DNA of 64,000 nt from Shewanella cutis (lineage in GTDB: Bacteria; Pseudomonadota; Gammaproteobacteria; Enterobacterales; Shewanellaceae), in NCBI RefSeq assembly GCF_022410515.1, contig NZ_JACSDI010000008.1, forward strand, positions 124,001 to 188,000. The letters are read 5' to 3'. The stretch's first letter is position 1. Each line of letters opens with the position of its first letter. Shown one piece after another: positions 1 through 8,426 of this stretch. Both the position numbers and the translations under genes were made by a program. The notes under the pieces were generated by a model that did no database searches, was not told the origin of the DNA, and worked only from the letters and a program-made list of their open reading frames with translations.

Positions 1-160
1 GCATGGCGAGTATATCGCTTTGAACCTTGGCCCCATAGTGCCACAGTTGCAGCGTCCATAGGCTCGCCGCCAGCATCAGGCTCAGCCAAATAGCAAAACG
101 CCATTTGATCGATGTCTGCATCAAAGTGTGATTTATGCGTGCGGCAATCTTGGTCGCCAT
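1..160 (-). CDS. MMPL/RND-type exporter, N-terminal fragment (cut by window edge)
   Basis: Only the first 53 codons lie in the window. The ATG at 160-158 overlaps the stop of the LolA-like gene in a TAATG junction, so the two are translationally coupled. The visible peptide has a basic start followed by one hydrophobic segment (about residues 22-38) and then a polar stretch ending in SDILAM, as at the first transmembrane helix of MMPL-family exporters. Aryl polyene clusters usually have an MMPL exporter directly after a LolA-like carrier, so position supports the call. The assignment rests mainly on context because the diagnostic domains are outside the window. Confidence 0.6.
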   Translation of the reverse strand, partial: MATKIAARINHTLMQTSIKWRFAIWLSLMLAASLWTLQLWHYGAKVQSDILAM

Positions 161-984
161 TATTTCGCCTTACTCTCTTTAGGATCAGTCTCCCGTGAAG
201 GATCTTTTTGAGTCACAGCGATGGAAAACTGGGCTAATTCGGCGTCGCTCAGTTTACCTTGGCGCAGCTCGCGAAAATCGATACGGGTGATATCCTGCGG
301 GCTTACGTTGGGTGCGGCGCTGAGCAGCACTAAGGCATGAAGAGTATCGCTGCCTTCGAGCACCATGTTAGCGATGGCTTTTTTCATTAGCGGATCTTTA
401 GGGGTTAATCCGAGCTGCCAGTTTTCCTTAGCTAATTCATTCGTTAAGGTTTTTTGAGCTAAGAAGTGCAGCTCAAAATGATTGCTTAAACCCGAAATAT
501 CACCGCCCAGCATGGCACTCACCAGACTGGGTAATAAATCTCCCATGGCCGCAGCACTTGCCGAAGCATCGGCGCTGCTGACTTGCACTCGTCCTTGGCT
601 ATCTCGCTGAATAAGATGCTTATCCTTTAAAATGAGCAAGGACTCAAAGGGCGTAAGCTGCTGCCAAATCAGCCCTTGGTCTTTGTCGAATACAAACTGA
701 CCTTGGCTAACGAGGGGCTTTTTTAGCACTTTAAGTTGGCGGGATTGCACAAAGTGGCCGCGCACCGTCTCGCCAAGGTTAAGCTTTTGGCTGAGGGCGA
801 GTAATGCGGCGTTATCGGCACCTTGGTTAAACAGGGGCTGATATTGGCTCGCTTCTGTAAGGTTTGGTGCAGCAAGGTCTTGCGCCTGCACTGAGCCAAG
901 CAGCACGGTGCAGTTTAATAGTGCGCCTTGGCAGAACCATTGCACCCACTTAGCTCGCGACCAGGTTTTGAGGAGGACATTCAT
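160..984 (-). CDS. LolA-like outer membrane lipoprotein carrier of an aryl polyene cluster
   Basis: A 274-residue protein with an N-terminal signal peptide (hydrophobic stretch about 20-32, cleavage plausible after the AQA around residue 35). The body has the LolA-type beta-sandwich pattern: a VRGHFVQSRQ strand, then GQFVFDKDQGLIWQ and a TPFESLLIL strand, where LolA proteins carry similar sequences. Canonical LolA chaperones lipoproteins through the periplasm. The paralogs in aryl polyene clusters are thought to help deliver the polyene lipid to the outer membrane; that role is inferred from context. The start overlaps the thioesterase stop (ATGA). The C-terminal tail is rich in Lys, Asp and Glu and extends beyond the usual LolA length of about 200 residues. 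Confidence 0.75.
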   Translation of the reverse strand: MNVLLKTWSRAKWVQWFCQGALLNCTVLLGSVQAQDLAAPNLTEASQYQPLFNQGADNAALLALSQKLNLGETVRGHFVQSRQLKVLKKPLVSQGQFVFDKDQGLIWQQLTPFESLLILKDKHLIQRDSQGRVQVSSADASASAAAMGDLLPSLVSAMLGGDISGLSNHFELHFLAQKTLTNELAKENWQLGLTPKDPLMKKAIANMVLEGSDTLHALVLLSAAPNVSPQDITRIDFRELRQGKLSDAELAQFSIAVTQKDPSRETDPKESKAK

Positions 985-1415
985 TCGTTATCCGCCTTTG
1001 CCAGCAGCGGGGCGATTTTGCTGCGAAACACCTCTGGCGTCACAAAGCACATTTCTTGGCTCGTCATATCCACCGCCGCCTGAATGGTATAGCCCTTAGT
1101 AATGCGCTCGCCGGTTGCGGTATCACGGATTTGATAATTGATTTTTAAGCGATTTTCCCACTCAACTAACTCGGCACGCACGGTAATATGTTGCTCGAAG
1201 GTGCTGGGCTTAACGTATTTGATCTGCACATCAATAATCGGCCAAGCGTAGTTCGAGGCTCGCATTTGGCGGTAGTTATAGCCTAATTCATCGAGCAATT
1301 TGCAGCGGGCAACCTCAAAGTAACGCAGGTAATTTCCATGCCAAGTAATCCCCATCGAATCCACATCGTGGAAGGGGACCTGCATATCCATTTCTATGCT
1401 AAGCAAGGCTTTCAT
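981..1415 (-). CDS. Hot-dog fold acyl-CoA thioesterase (YbgC/4-hydroxybenzoyl-CoA thioesterase type)
   Basis: A 144-residue single hot-dog domain. The signature HDVDSMGITWHGNYLRYFE near residues 14-32 matches the YbgC/4HBT family, in which the Asp before MG is catalytic and the WHxxY segment shapes the active site. I chose the ATG at 1415 because it overlaps the upstream lyase stop as ATGA and is preceded by GGAAG; an in-frame ATG five codons earlier (1430) is possible. In an aryl polyene pathway it would release or edit acyl thioesters; the substrate cannot be read from sequence. Confidence 0.8.
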   Translation of the reverse strand: MKALLSIEMDMQVPFHDVDSMGITWHGNYLRYFEVARCKLLDELGYNYRQMRASNYAWPIIDVQIKYVKPSTFEQHITVRAELVEWENRLKINYQIRDTATGERITKGYTIQAAVDMTSQEMCFVTPEVFRSKIAPLLAKADNE

Positions 1416-2977
1416 CGGCACACTTCCCATTCACCGGCTTGGATTTTAGCGACGGTTTGGCGCAGCACGGCTTCCAGTGGTCGGTCTTCGACTAATGGCG
1501 CAAAGTCAGCGCGCACTTGGGCGAGCGTGGTCGCCAGCGAAGGGGTCAGTGAGGCTTCGTCTAACTCGTTTTGTTTGATACGAAGATCAATGCCTTGAGT
1601 CATGGCCAGCAGGGCTGCGGCGGCGACTTGTTCTGTTAGTTGCAATATGCGCATACAGTCACGGGCGGCGATAGTACCCATGCTGACTTTGTCTTGGTTA
1701 TGGCATTCGGTTGAGCGTGAGAAAACGCTTGCGGGCATAGTGTGTTTCAGTGCTTCCGCCGTCCAAGCTGAAACGCCGATTTGCACCGCCTTAAAGCCAT
1801 GGTTGATGGCGCGGCGTGCACCAGTCGAACCCGAAAGGTTAGCGGGTAAACCGTTGTTAAATTTAGGGTCCATCACTAATGCCATTTGGCGATCGATCAG
1901 ATCAGCGATATTGGCCACAGTATTTTTTAAGGAGTCCATCGCAAAGGCGATATGCCCGCCGTAAAAATGGCCGCCATGGAGAATATGCTCGCCTTCAGCA
2001 TCGACAATCGGGTTGTCGTTGGCGCTGTTAACTTCGGTCTCGATAAATTGGCGCATAAAGGGCAGCGCATCCTGCAACACGCCAATAATGTGCGGCGCGC
2101 AGCGGATGGAATATCTATCCTGCAATCTGTCGGAATTGCGCGGGTGAACATGGTGGTTCAAATCTTCCCGTATCCAAGTGGCGATTTGGTTTTGCCCTGG
2201 ATGGGGTTTGGCGGCAAACAAAATATCGTCGAAATGGTTGGAGTTGCCTTTGAGGGTTAACGACGCCATGGCGGTAATGCGGCTGGTTAAACGCGCTAAA
2301 TATTGTGCGCGATCAAAGGCCAAACAGGCTAATGCCGTCATCACTGCGGTGCCATTCATCAGGGCTAAGCCTTCTTTGGGGCGTAGCACATGGGGTGTGA
2401 TATTCAGCTCGCTGTAAACTTCTTTGGTGGCTCGGCGCTCGCCGTTATAAATCACTTCACGCTCACCAACCAGCACGGCGGCAAGGTAAGACAATGGCGT
2501 TAAATCGCCACTGGCACCGACTGAGCCTTCCTCTGGGATCACTGGCACGATATTGAGATTAAGCAAGGTTTCGATGCGCTTTAATAACTCATAGGTGACG
2601 CCCGATTTGCCAATGACGAGGGAGTTTAAACGGCAAGCCATCACGGCGCGCGCCTGCATTACGCTTAAGACTTCGCCAAGGCCACAACCATGAAAACGGG
2701 ATAAGTGCAGCGGCAGTTCGTGGACTAAATCGAGACTCACGTTGACTGTGCAAGAGTCGCCATAGCCGGTGGTGACGCCATAGACCACGCCTTCTTCGTG
2801 CAGCAAACTATCGATAAAGCGGGCGCCTTTTTGGATATATTCCTGATAATTAGCATCATCACAGAGTTTGACCTTGGCACCCTTAGCCACGGCGACGACC
2901 TGCTCTAATGTGAGTAACTGACGGCCAAATTCGATTGGCGACTCAACGGTTGTCGTGTGAGTAACTGCGTGGTTCAT
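1412..2977 (-). CDS. Histidine/tyrosine ammonia-lyase family enzyme (HAL/PAL, MIO-dependent)
   Basis: A 521-residue lyase with the MIO-forming Ala-Ser-Gly at residues 155-157 in GSVGASGDLTPLSY, the active-site Tyr in VVYGVTTGYG (Tyr66) and the family motifs NSANDNP and FYGGHIAFAMD. The family removes ammonia from an aromatic amino acid without a cofactor other than MIO. The selectivity loop reads RFHGCGLG, with a Phe-His pair where HutH has Ser-His. No hut genes are adjacent and the gene is coupled by ATGA overlaps on both sides, so a role in supplying an aromatic starter (for example coumarate or cinnamate) for the polyene is more likely than histidine catabolism. Substrate is inferred. Confidence 0.85.
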   Translation of the reverse strand: MNHAVTHTTTVESPIEFGRQLLTLEQVVAVAKGAKVKLCDDANYQEYIQKGARFIDSLLHEEGVVYGVTTGYGDSCTVNVSLDLVHELPLHLSRFHGCGLGEVLSVMQARAVMACRLNSLVIGKSGVTYELLKRIETLLNLNIVPVIPEEGSVGASGDLTPLSYLAAVLVGEREVIYNGERRATKEVYSELNITPHVLRPKEGLALMNGTAVMTALACLAFDRAQYLARLTSRITAMASLTLKGNSNHFDDILFAAKPHPGQNQIATWIREDLNHHVHPRNSDRLQDRYSIRCAPHIIGVLQDALPFMRQFIETEVNSANDNPIVDAEGEHILHGGHFYGGHIAFAMDSLKNTVANIADLIDRQMALVMDPKFNNGLPANLSGSTGARRAINHGFKAVQIGVSAWTAEALKHTMPASVFSRSTECHNQDKVSMGTIAARDCMRILQLTEQVAAAALLAMTQGIDLRIKQNELDEASLTPSLATTLAQVRADFAPLVEDRPLEAVLRQTVAKIQAGEWEVCR

Positions 2978-4806
2978 AAATGCTCTGTCCTGTCTGTAGT
3001 GCGCTCCTGCTCCGGGAGTGCTGCTGTCGTTTTGTGGGCGGATGTCGCGCGGTTGACCTGGTTATCATCCCGCCAAAAATCAAAAAAGTTAAACCACTGC
3101 AAGGGGTCACGCCTTGCATAGTGTTCGAGGCGCTCGCTGTAGCGATAAACGGCCTGTTGGAGTCGTTCCATTCTGCCCGCACGCGGGCCTTTAAGTGTCT
3201 CGGCGAAGTGTTCTAAATGCACTCGATAACGCCCTTGCTCACGCAGGCAAAACATCAGATACACAGGACAATCCAACAGGCCGGCCAAAATAAATGGCCC
3301 CTGCGGGAAGGCGGCCTCTTGGCCCATAAATGGCGCGTACACGACTCGCCCTTGGGCGTGGGATGAGGTTCTATCCCCTGCAATCACCACTAACTCGCCG
3401 TCCTCAATCTTTTGCTGCAATAGCATGGAGGTGGCGGGATTTAGCTCGGTCACTTGGATCAAATTCAGCGTGCTATCAGGATTTAACTGCTTGAGTACGT
3501 TATTAAAGTTTTCGGCATGGCTGGTTAACACCATGACATTGACTTTGACCTTGCGCTGGTGGATTGAAATCGCGCGGCACAGCTCGAGATTGCCTAAGTG
3601 GGACACCAGCAGTACGGCACCTTGGCCGCTTTCTAGCTGTTCGGCCAGCACTTGGCGGTCGGGAAAATCCACTTGGCTTAATTGAATGCGATCGCACCAA
3701 GCATCGATTCTATCGAGCGCCGCATTACCAAAGGCGATAAAGTGGCTTAAGCTGTCGCGCCAGCCAACGGGGCGACTTAATTGCGGGTGTTGTGGCTCAA
3801 GGCGCTGCACGCGGCGCAGAAAATCCAATGAGGCTTCGCGGCTGACTTTGCCGGTCAAGAAGAAATAGCAAATCACGGGATACATAATGGCGCGGCATAG
3901 CCAATGGCCACCAAAGCGGTAGCTTTCAACTAATAGTTTGATGCCCCAATAACTGCCGCGCTCCTTCATGGCCGACCAATGGGTCGTAGTATGAGCGGAT
4001 TGTACCGATTTAGCCGCTTGTTTACGGCGCAGCAACTGCGGCAGACGCTTTAACATGCCAAAAAATAACCGCGTGTGCAGTTTAGTGATACGCACATTGT
4101 CGGCCACACCTTGAAAGTGGCTGACGCCATTTTCGGGATAAATGACCTTGGTGGGGTGAAACAGAATTTCTACCCCTTGCCAGTAGAGTTTTACTAGGAT
4201 TTCGATATCAAAATCCATCCGTTCTGTCAGCGCTTGCTTGCTCAGTAGACGCTCGGTGGCAGCTAGGGGATACACCCTAAATCCGCACATAGAATCTTGA
4301 ATATCAAAGCTTAAGGTTTCGACCCATACCCAAAAATGGGTGAGATAACGGCCGTAGAGTCGCCCCTTAGGGACGGACTCATCGTACTCGGGCTTACCCG
4401 AGATCAGTGCATCTGGCTTGGCCTGCGCTTTGGCGAGCATCGCGGGGATATCGCTCAAATTATGCTGGCCGTCGGCATCCACCTGTAGCGCATGGGTAAA
4501 GCCATCGCGATAGGCGCGGCGAAGCCCTGTCATCACTGCCGCACCTTTACCTCGGTTGTAGGGGTGTTGCAGCAAGGTCACCCAATCGTGTTGCTTCGCT
4601 AAGGATTGCAGCAGATAGCGGGTCTCATCATGACTGCCATCGTCAATCAAATAGCAGGGCAGATTGAGGACAGCGAGCTCGGCCAAGGTCTGGGCGATCG
4701 CGGCGCTATGATTGTAATTGGGGATCACCAGTGCCAGCTTGATTGGGGCTGGGCCCATCAAATCACTCGGTGGGGCTAACATTATGTCGTTCATAGCGTC
4801 GCTCAC
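2974..4806 (-). CDS. Fused family-2 glycosyltransferase and lysophospholipid-type acyltransferase
   Basis: A 610-residue two-domain protein. Residues about 20-250 form a GT-A glycosyltransferase: LALVIPNYNHS, LIDDGSHDETR and the metal-binding QVDADGQH are visible, as in dolichyl-phosphate mannose synthase-like enzymes. Residues about 290-590 match the LpxL/LPLAT acyltransferase group, with the HX4E motif in SHLGNLELCR and a downstream segment with AGDRTSS. Such fusions recur in aryl polyene clusters and probably glycosylate and acylate the lipid carrying the polyene. The start is GTG at 4806, overlapping the dehydratase stop as GTGA. A Met five codons in is an alternative start. Confidence 0.8.
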   Translation of the reverse strand: MSDAMNDIMLAPPSDLMGPAPIKLALVIPNYNHSAAIAQTLAELAVLNLPCYLIDDGSHDETRYLLQSLAKQHDWVTLLQHPYNRGKGAAVMTGLRRAYRDGFTHALQVDADGQHNLSDIPAMLAKAQAKPDALISGKPEYDESVPKGRLYGRYLTHFWVWVETLSFDIQDSMCGFRVYPLAATERLLSKQALTERMDFDIEILVKLYWQGVEILFHPTKVIYPENGVSHFQGVADNVRITKLHTRLFFGMLKRLPQLLRRKQAAKSVQSAHTTTHWSAMKERGSYWGIKLLVESYRFGGHWLCRAIMYPVICYFFLTGKVSREASLDFLRRVQRLEPQHPQLSRPVGWRDSLSHFIAFGNAALDRIDAWCDRIQLSQVDFPDRQVLAEQLESGQGAVLLVSHLGNLELCRAISIHQRKVKVNVMVLTSHAENFNNVLKQLNPDSTLNLIQVTELNPATSMLLQQKIEDGELVVIAGDRTSSHAQGRVVYAPFMGQEAAFPQGPFILAGLLDCPVYLMFCLREQGRYRVHLEHFAETLKGPRAGRMERLQQAVYRYSERLEHYARRDPLQWFNFFDFWRDDNQVNRATSAHKTTAALPEQERTTDRTEHL

Positions 4807-5177
4807 TGAGCCACTCCATCACCTTGCTTGCTGGCAAAGCTGATACGGCCTGAGGCATAGCGGTGGTCGCCATCGCTGTAGGCAAAGGTGAGTTTTTCCT
4901 TGGCGGCATTGTGACTGATGACTAAGGTCACTTCCTGCCCAGGCAGAATAAGCTGTTGAAACTTTAGTACTTCTAAATTAGCGACCGCAGCGTTGTAACC
5001 AAAATGCTCACAACCTAAGCGCACGGCCCAATCGAGTTGGGTCACGCCGGGGAGTACGGCTTGCTCAGGGAAATGGCCGTTAAAATACTCAAGATCGGCG
5101 GCGACCAGCAGGCGTAATTCAATGCTATCAGGGCCGATCTGCGACGTGAGTATCGGCGGTAAACTCGACTTAATCAT
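4803..5177 (-). CDS. ApeI-like 3-hydroxyacyl-ACP dehydratase (hot-dog fold)
   Basis: A 124-residue hot-dog protein containing FNGHFPEQAVLPGVTQLDW, the FabA/FabZ-type signature with the catalytic His in GHFP and the GV element that follows. This is the ApeI-like group that dehydrates 3-hydroxyacyl-ACP intermediates during polyene chain extension. The ATG at 5177 was preferred over an upstream in-frame TTG at 5192; it overlaps the ligase stop by 8 bases. The canonical Glu/Asp partner could not be assigned with certainty by eye. Confidence 0.8.
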   Translation of the reverse strand: MIKSSLPPILTSQIGPDSIELRLLVAADLEYFNGHFPEQAVLPGVTQLDWAVRLGCEHFGYNAAVANLEVLKFQQLILPGQEVTLVISHNAAKEKLTFAYSDGDHRYASGRISFASKQGDGVAQ

Positions 5178-6534
5178 GGTCAAATAACTCAACTAGCTGG
5201 GCGGCGACACGCTTACCCTGAGTGTTTAACGGTAAGGTGTCGGGATAACGCCAGCGGCGCGGCAAGGTTACTCGTTCAAACTGGGTCAGTAGATGCGCTT
5301 TTAAGGCATTGTTGATACTGAGTTTTCCCTGCTCTTGATGCACGCTGCGGCCCAATGGCGATAGCGTAATAACGGCTCCTAACTGGGATTTAAACTGGGG
5401 CAATACCACCAATGCCGCCTGCTCGACATAGGCATGACTACAGAGCAAGGTCTCCATTTGCGCCAGCGACAGGCGTTTTTCTTCAATCTTAACGATGCGA
5501 TCGAGCCTGCCTTTGAGCCTGAACTGGCCATTGGTCGTCGGCTCAATTTTATCTTCGCAGCGTAACCATTGATCGTCGGCTAAATAGGGTGACTTAAGCA
5601 GCAGGGCGCCATCATCTGGATCTTGGTCTATGGTAATTTGTTCAAACACTTGCCAAGGTTCATCGGCCTCGTGTTGGCGACGATAGGCGATACCGCCGGT
5701 TTCGGTGCTGCCGAATATCTCTATGGGTAAATGGCCATAACATTGGGCGACACCCTGGGCGGCGGTGAAACTTAAGGGACCACCGGAGCTAAAGACTAAG
5801 CTGGGTGAACGTAATTGGCGTTCGTGCTCCAGCGCCTTCGGCAAACGGGATAATTGCGCCGGGCTACTGATCAAACATAAATTCGGCAACAGCGCAGTGT
5901 AGTAGCTTAAGGTCTCTGGGTATTCAATCTGCTCGCTTAAAAAGGGTCTACTGGCGGCTAAGGGCCAGAGGATTTTAAACAGCAAGCCGTAGATATGCTG
6001 ATGGGAAACGGTCGATACCACACTGCAATGGGGCAAATGTTCGGCGAAGGTGTGCTCGAGCACTGTTACTTCGGCATCGAGCTGCCTTAAGCTCTTGCTA
6101 ATCGCCTTGGGCTCGCCACTGCTACCCGAGGTAAACAGCACCAATTCACCAAAGGTGTCGCTCTTGGGCCAAGGTTTGGTGGGCAGGCTCAACTCTTTAT
6201 TCAAAAGGATAAAGGCATGACTCTCGCACAATGGTTTGTCGGACAATATGCCTTCAAATTGGTGTGTTAATTCGCTCAGGGTGCCGGTTTGGGTGTTGGG
6301 CGGCAAAATAATTTCTTTGCCCGCCAACAGTGCGGCGCACAGACCGACGGCAAACAGATCGCTGGTATCACTCGCTAGCAGCCATTTTTGCTCAGGCGCT
6401 TGGCGCAGCTGCTCATAAAAATGGGCCACCTGATTGGTAAACAGGGCACCTGTGACAATGTCATGGTGGTTAAAGCTGATCAGTTGTTGGGCAAATGGCC
6501 CCTGGATTAACCAGTTTTTGAGTAGCTGTGTCAT
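5170..6534 (-). CDS. AMP-dependent acyl/aryl-ACP ligase of the polyene cluster
   Basis: A 454-residue adenylate-forming enzyme. Motif A3 is LVLFTSGSSGEPKAISKS, motif A5 is FGSTETGGIAYR, and the C-terminal hinge motif A8 reads LKGRLDRIVKIEEKRLSL. It would adenylate an aromatic or fatty acid and load it on one of the two ACPs next door. The ATG at 6534 makes an ATGA overlap with the upstream membrane protein; the open frame runs further upstream, but that extension would lie inside the neighbouring gene and is rejected. The length is shorter than acyl-CoA synthetases (about 550) but normal for this cluster type. Confidence 0.8.
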   Translation of the reverse strand: MTQLLKNWLIQGPFAQQLISFNHHDIVTGALFTNQVAHFYEQLRQAPEQKWLLASDTSDLFAVGLCAALLAGKEIILPPNTQTGTLSELTHQFEGILSDKPLCESHAFILLNKELSLPTKPWPKSDTFGELVLFTSGSSGEPKAISKSLRQLDAEVTVLEHTFAEHLPHCSVVSTVSHQHIYGLLFKILWPLAASRPFLSEQIEYPETLSYYTALLPNLCLISSPAQLSRLPKALEHERQLRSPSLVFSSGGPLSFTAAQGVAQCYGHLPIEIFGSTETGGIAYRRQHEADEPWQVFEQITIDQDPDDGALLLKSPYLADDQWLRCEDKIEPTTNGQFRLKGRLDRIVKIEEKRLSLAQMETLLCSHAYVEQAALVVLPQFKSQLGAVITLSPLGRSVHQEQGKLSINNALKAHLLTQFERVTLPRRWRYPDTLPLNTQGKRVAAQLVELFDHD

Positions 6535-7079
6535 GTTTTCTTCAACCAAAAGCTGCGATATAACCATTCCCCACCGAGGAGCAGTCCCATGAGTACATAT
6601 GCAATCAAACCGTTGTACAAAGTCCAAGTTGCTAAGCTGGTAAACACGGCGGTATAAGCCGCCATGGTGCCATTTAAGATAAATAAGCCACACCAAAGCA
6701 GGGTGACTTTTTTAAGGTAACCTATGGCTTCATCCGGCAAGTCGGGCTCTTTGAGCCGTGCGAGCCGTTCAATCATGCTCGGGCCTTGGTATAGCGAGTA
6801 GCTAAACAGGGCTAACATGGTGAGGTTAATCACCACAGGGTAATACAACAGCCAGTCGCTACGCTTTGCGACAAAACTGCCCGCGGTGAGCGCAATCCCC
6901 ACAAGCAAAGGCAAAACTAAGGTTTTAACCTTTTGCTTTTGCAGCATTAAACGCACTACCAACAAGAGGCATAGCACTAAGGCGATTGTGCCTGCGGGTA
7001 GATAATTTAGCCCCAAATACACGGCAACTGGGTAGGCGATCAGCGCGAGTGCGGTGAGCACCTGTAGCAGGACGCGCAT
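6531..7079 (-). CDS. Multi-pass membrane protein of the polyene cluster (COG4648-like)
   Basis: A 182-residue integral membrane protein with five to six hydrophobic segments (starting LLQVLTALALIAYPVAVYLGL) and short basic loops. No catalytic motif is recognisable. It sits between an ACP and the AMP-ligase, overlapping both (TAATG and ATGA), so it is surely co-translated with them. Similar small membrane proteins of unknown function are typical of aryl polyene loci. Assignment to that family is by context and general composition. Confidence 0.65.
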   Translation of the reverse strand: MRVLLQVLTALALIAYPVAVYLGLNYLPAGTIALVLCLLLVVRLMLQKQKVKTLVLPLLVGIALTAGSFVAKRSDWLLYYPVVINLTMLALFSYSLYQGPSMIERLARLKEPDLPDEAIGYLKKVTLLWCGLFILNGTMAAYTAVFTSLATWTLYNGLIAYVLMGLLLGGEWLYRSFWLKKT

Positions 7080-7327
7080 TAGTCTTTTACTAGGCCTTCA
7101 ATGGCGTTGACCACATCATTGACTGTACGAACTGATTTAAATTCATCGGGTTGAATTTTTTTGCCTGTCAGTTGCTGCAGTTTTATCACCAGATCGACGG
7201 CATCAATGCTGTCCAGATCTAATTCTTCGTAGAGATTGGCGTCGGGGGTAATCGCATCGGCATCAATCTCAAACTCATCCACTAAAATAGTGGTCAGCAT
7301 AGCGAGGATTTGTTCACGGTTTTGCAT
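7079..7327 (-). CDS. Acyl carrier protein (second of a pair)
   Basis: An 82-residue acidic carrier protein. The phosphopantetheine attachment Ser is residue 40 in ELDLDSIDAVDLV, the exact ACP consensus. A good Shine-Dalgarno (GGAGAGG) lies just upstream of the ATG. The gene is nine bases downstream of a second ACP gene. Two distinct ACPs are characteristic of aryl polyene synthesis, one probably for the starter and one for chain extension; which is which cannot be told here. Confidence 0.9.
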   Translation of the reverse strand: MQNREQILAMLTTILVDEFEIDADAITPDANLYEELDLDSIDAVDLVIKLQQLTGKKIQPDEFKSVRTVNDVVNAIEGLVKD

Positions 7328-7336
7328 CTTCCTCTC

Positions 7337-7591
7337 CTATGGGCGCTGTGATTCGATAAATTTAGCAAGGCTGGCCACACTGTAAAAATGGGCTTTAGTG
7401 CTATCCGAGTTGGCTTCGATTTTGACATCAAACTTTTTCTTGATGGCTAACCCTAACTCGAGGGCGTCGATAGAATCGAGTCCGAGTCCGTCACCAAATA
7501 GCGGTGCATCGGTTTCAATATCATCAATACTGACATCTTCGAGGTCGAGGCAGTCGATAATTAACTGTTTAATTTCATTGTGTAAAGTCAT
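7337..7591 (-). CDS. Acyl carrier protein (first of a pair)
   Basis: An 84-residue acidic ACP with the modification Ser at residue 40 in DGLGLDSIDALELGL. The frame stays open to a TTG at 7627, but that would add an Asn/Ile-rich tail not seen in ACPs, so the ATG at 7591 is taken; it overlaps the acyltransferase end by 17 bases. No strong Shine-Dalgarno is visible, consistent with translational coupling. It works with the adjacent ACP, ligase and ketosynthase genes. Confidence 0.88.
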   Translation of the reverse strand: MTLHNEIKQLIIDCLDLEDVSIDDIETDAPLFGDGLGLDSIDALELGLAIKKKFDVKIEANSDSTKAHFYSVASLAKFIESQRP

Positions 7592-8426
7592 AATTATGTT
7601 CGAGTTGTTGTTGATAATATTGTTCAAGGTCTCGGGTTAATTGCCGAGCCATTTTCGCATGCTCACCTAAAGAGGCTTGATAGGCTTGGTGAGAAATTGT
7701 GTTGCCGATTTCGACGGCCATTCCCATGGTCTGCCTTGGGATCTCATACCAAGGCTGCTCCTTTGTCAAACCGCGCACATTAGTGCGTAATACCACGGGT
7801 AAAATATCGGCTTGGGTACGAATGGCAATATTGGCCGCGCCCCGGGCAAACTCATTGATTATTGAGCCAAATACTGTGCGAGTACCTTCTGGGAAAATAA
7901 TTAAATTAGTGCCTCTTGCGAGCACTTCACGGCAATCTTCGAGCATCAACTCGGCGCCGCGATTGGGGATATAACCGGCGCAGGACACCACACCGCGCAA
8001 AAACGGATTACGCCAAAGGCCTTGTTTGACGATACAACCTGCATTGGGCATCAAGCTGATTAACACCACTACATCCACTAGGCTTGGGTGATTGGCAATG
8101 ACGATCACTCCTTTGGCGCTATGTAACTGCTCGGCATTATGGGTGCTAACTTTGATCACCCCAGCCCACGTTAGCATGGCGACAAAGCCCTTAAACATAA
8201 AATGCACGGCTTTTTGTACGCGGATAATCCTAGCCTCAGGTGTGCCGGGCCAAAAACGCAGTAATGGTAATATGGTGAGCGAACTTAATAGTCCGCCCAA
8301 GCCAAAGGCGATATAGCAACTGACGCCACCGAGCCAGCGGGGGATGTAGTGTATCCCCGCGCGGCGTTTTTCGGGCAGCGTATAAGCGACATTGAACTGT
8401 GCACCCTGTGGAGCGGGATTAGCCAT
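7575..8426 (-). CDS. 1-acyl-glycerol-3-phosphate-type acyltransferase (LPLAT, PlsC-like)
   Basis: A 283-residue LPLAT-fold acyltransferase. The HX4D catalytic motif is NHPSLVD, followed by the acceptor-binding FPEGTRT; both are hallmarks of PlsC-like enzymes. A hydrophobic segment near residues 35-55 probably anchors it to the inner membrane. It overlaps the ketosynthase-like gene by 8 bases. In this cluster it probably attaches acyl chains to the polyene lipid carrier rather than making bulk phospholipid; this is inferred from location only. Confidence 0.8.
   Translation of the reverse strand: MANPAPQGAQFNVAYTLPEKRRAGIHYIPRWLGGVSCYIAFGLGGLLSSLTILPLLRFWPGTPEARIIRVQKAVHFMFKGFVAMLTWAGVIKVSTHNAEQLHSAKGVIVIANHPSLVDVVVLISLMPNAGCIVKQGLWRNPFLRGVVSCAGYIPNRGAELMLEDCREVLARGTNLIIFPEGTRTVFGSIINEFARGAANIAIRTQADILPVVLRTNVRGLTKEQPWYEIPRQTMGMAVEIGNTISHQAYQASLGEHAKMARQLTRDLEQYYQQQLEHNYDFTQ

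Noticed and set aside
1412..2977. HutH of a histidine utilisation operon
   Set aside because: Family membership is clear but no hutU, hutI or hutG neighbours exist and the gene is translationally coupled to polyene cluster genes.
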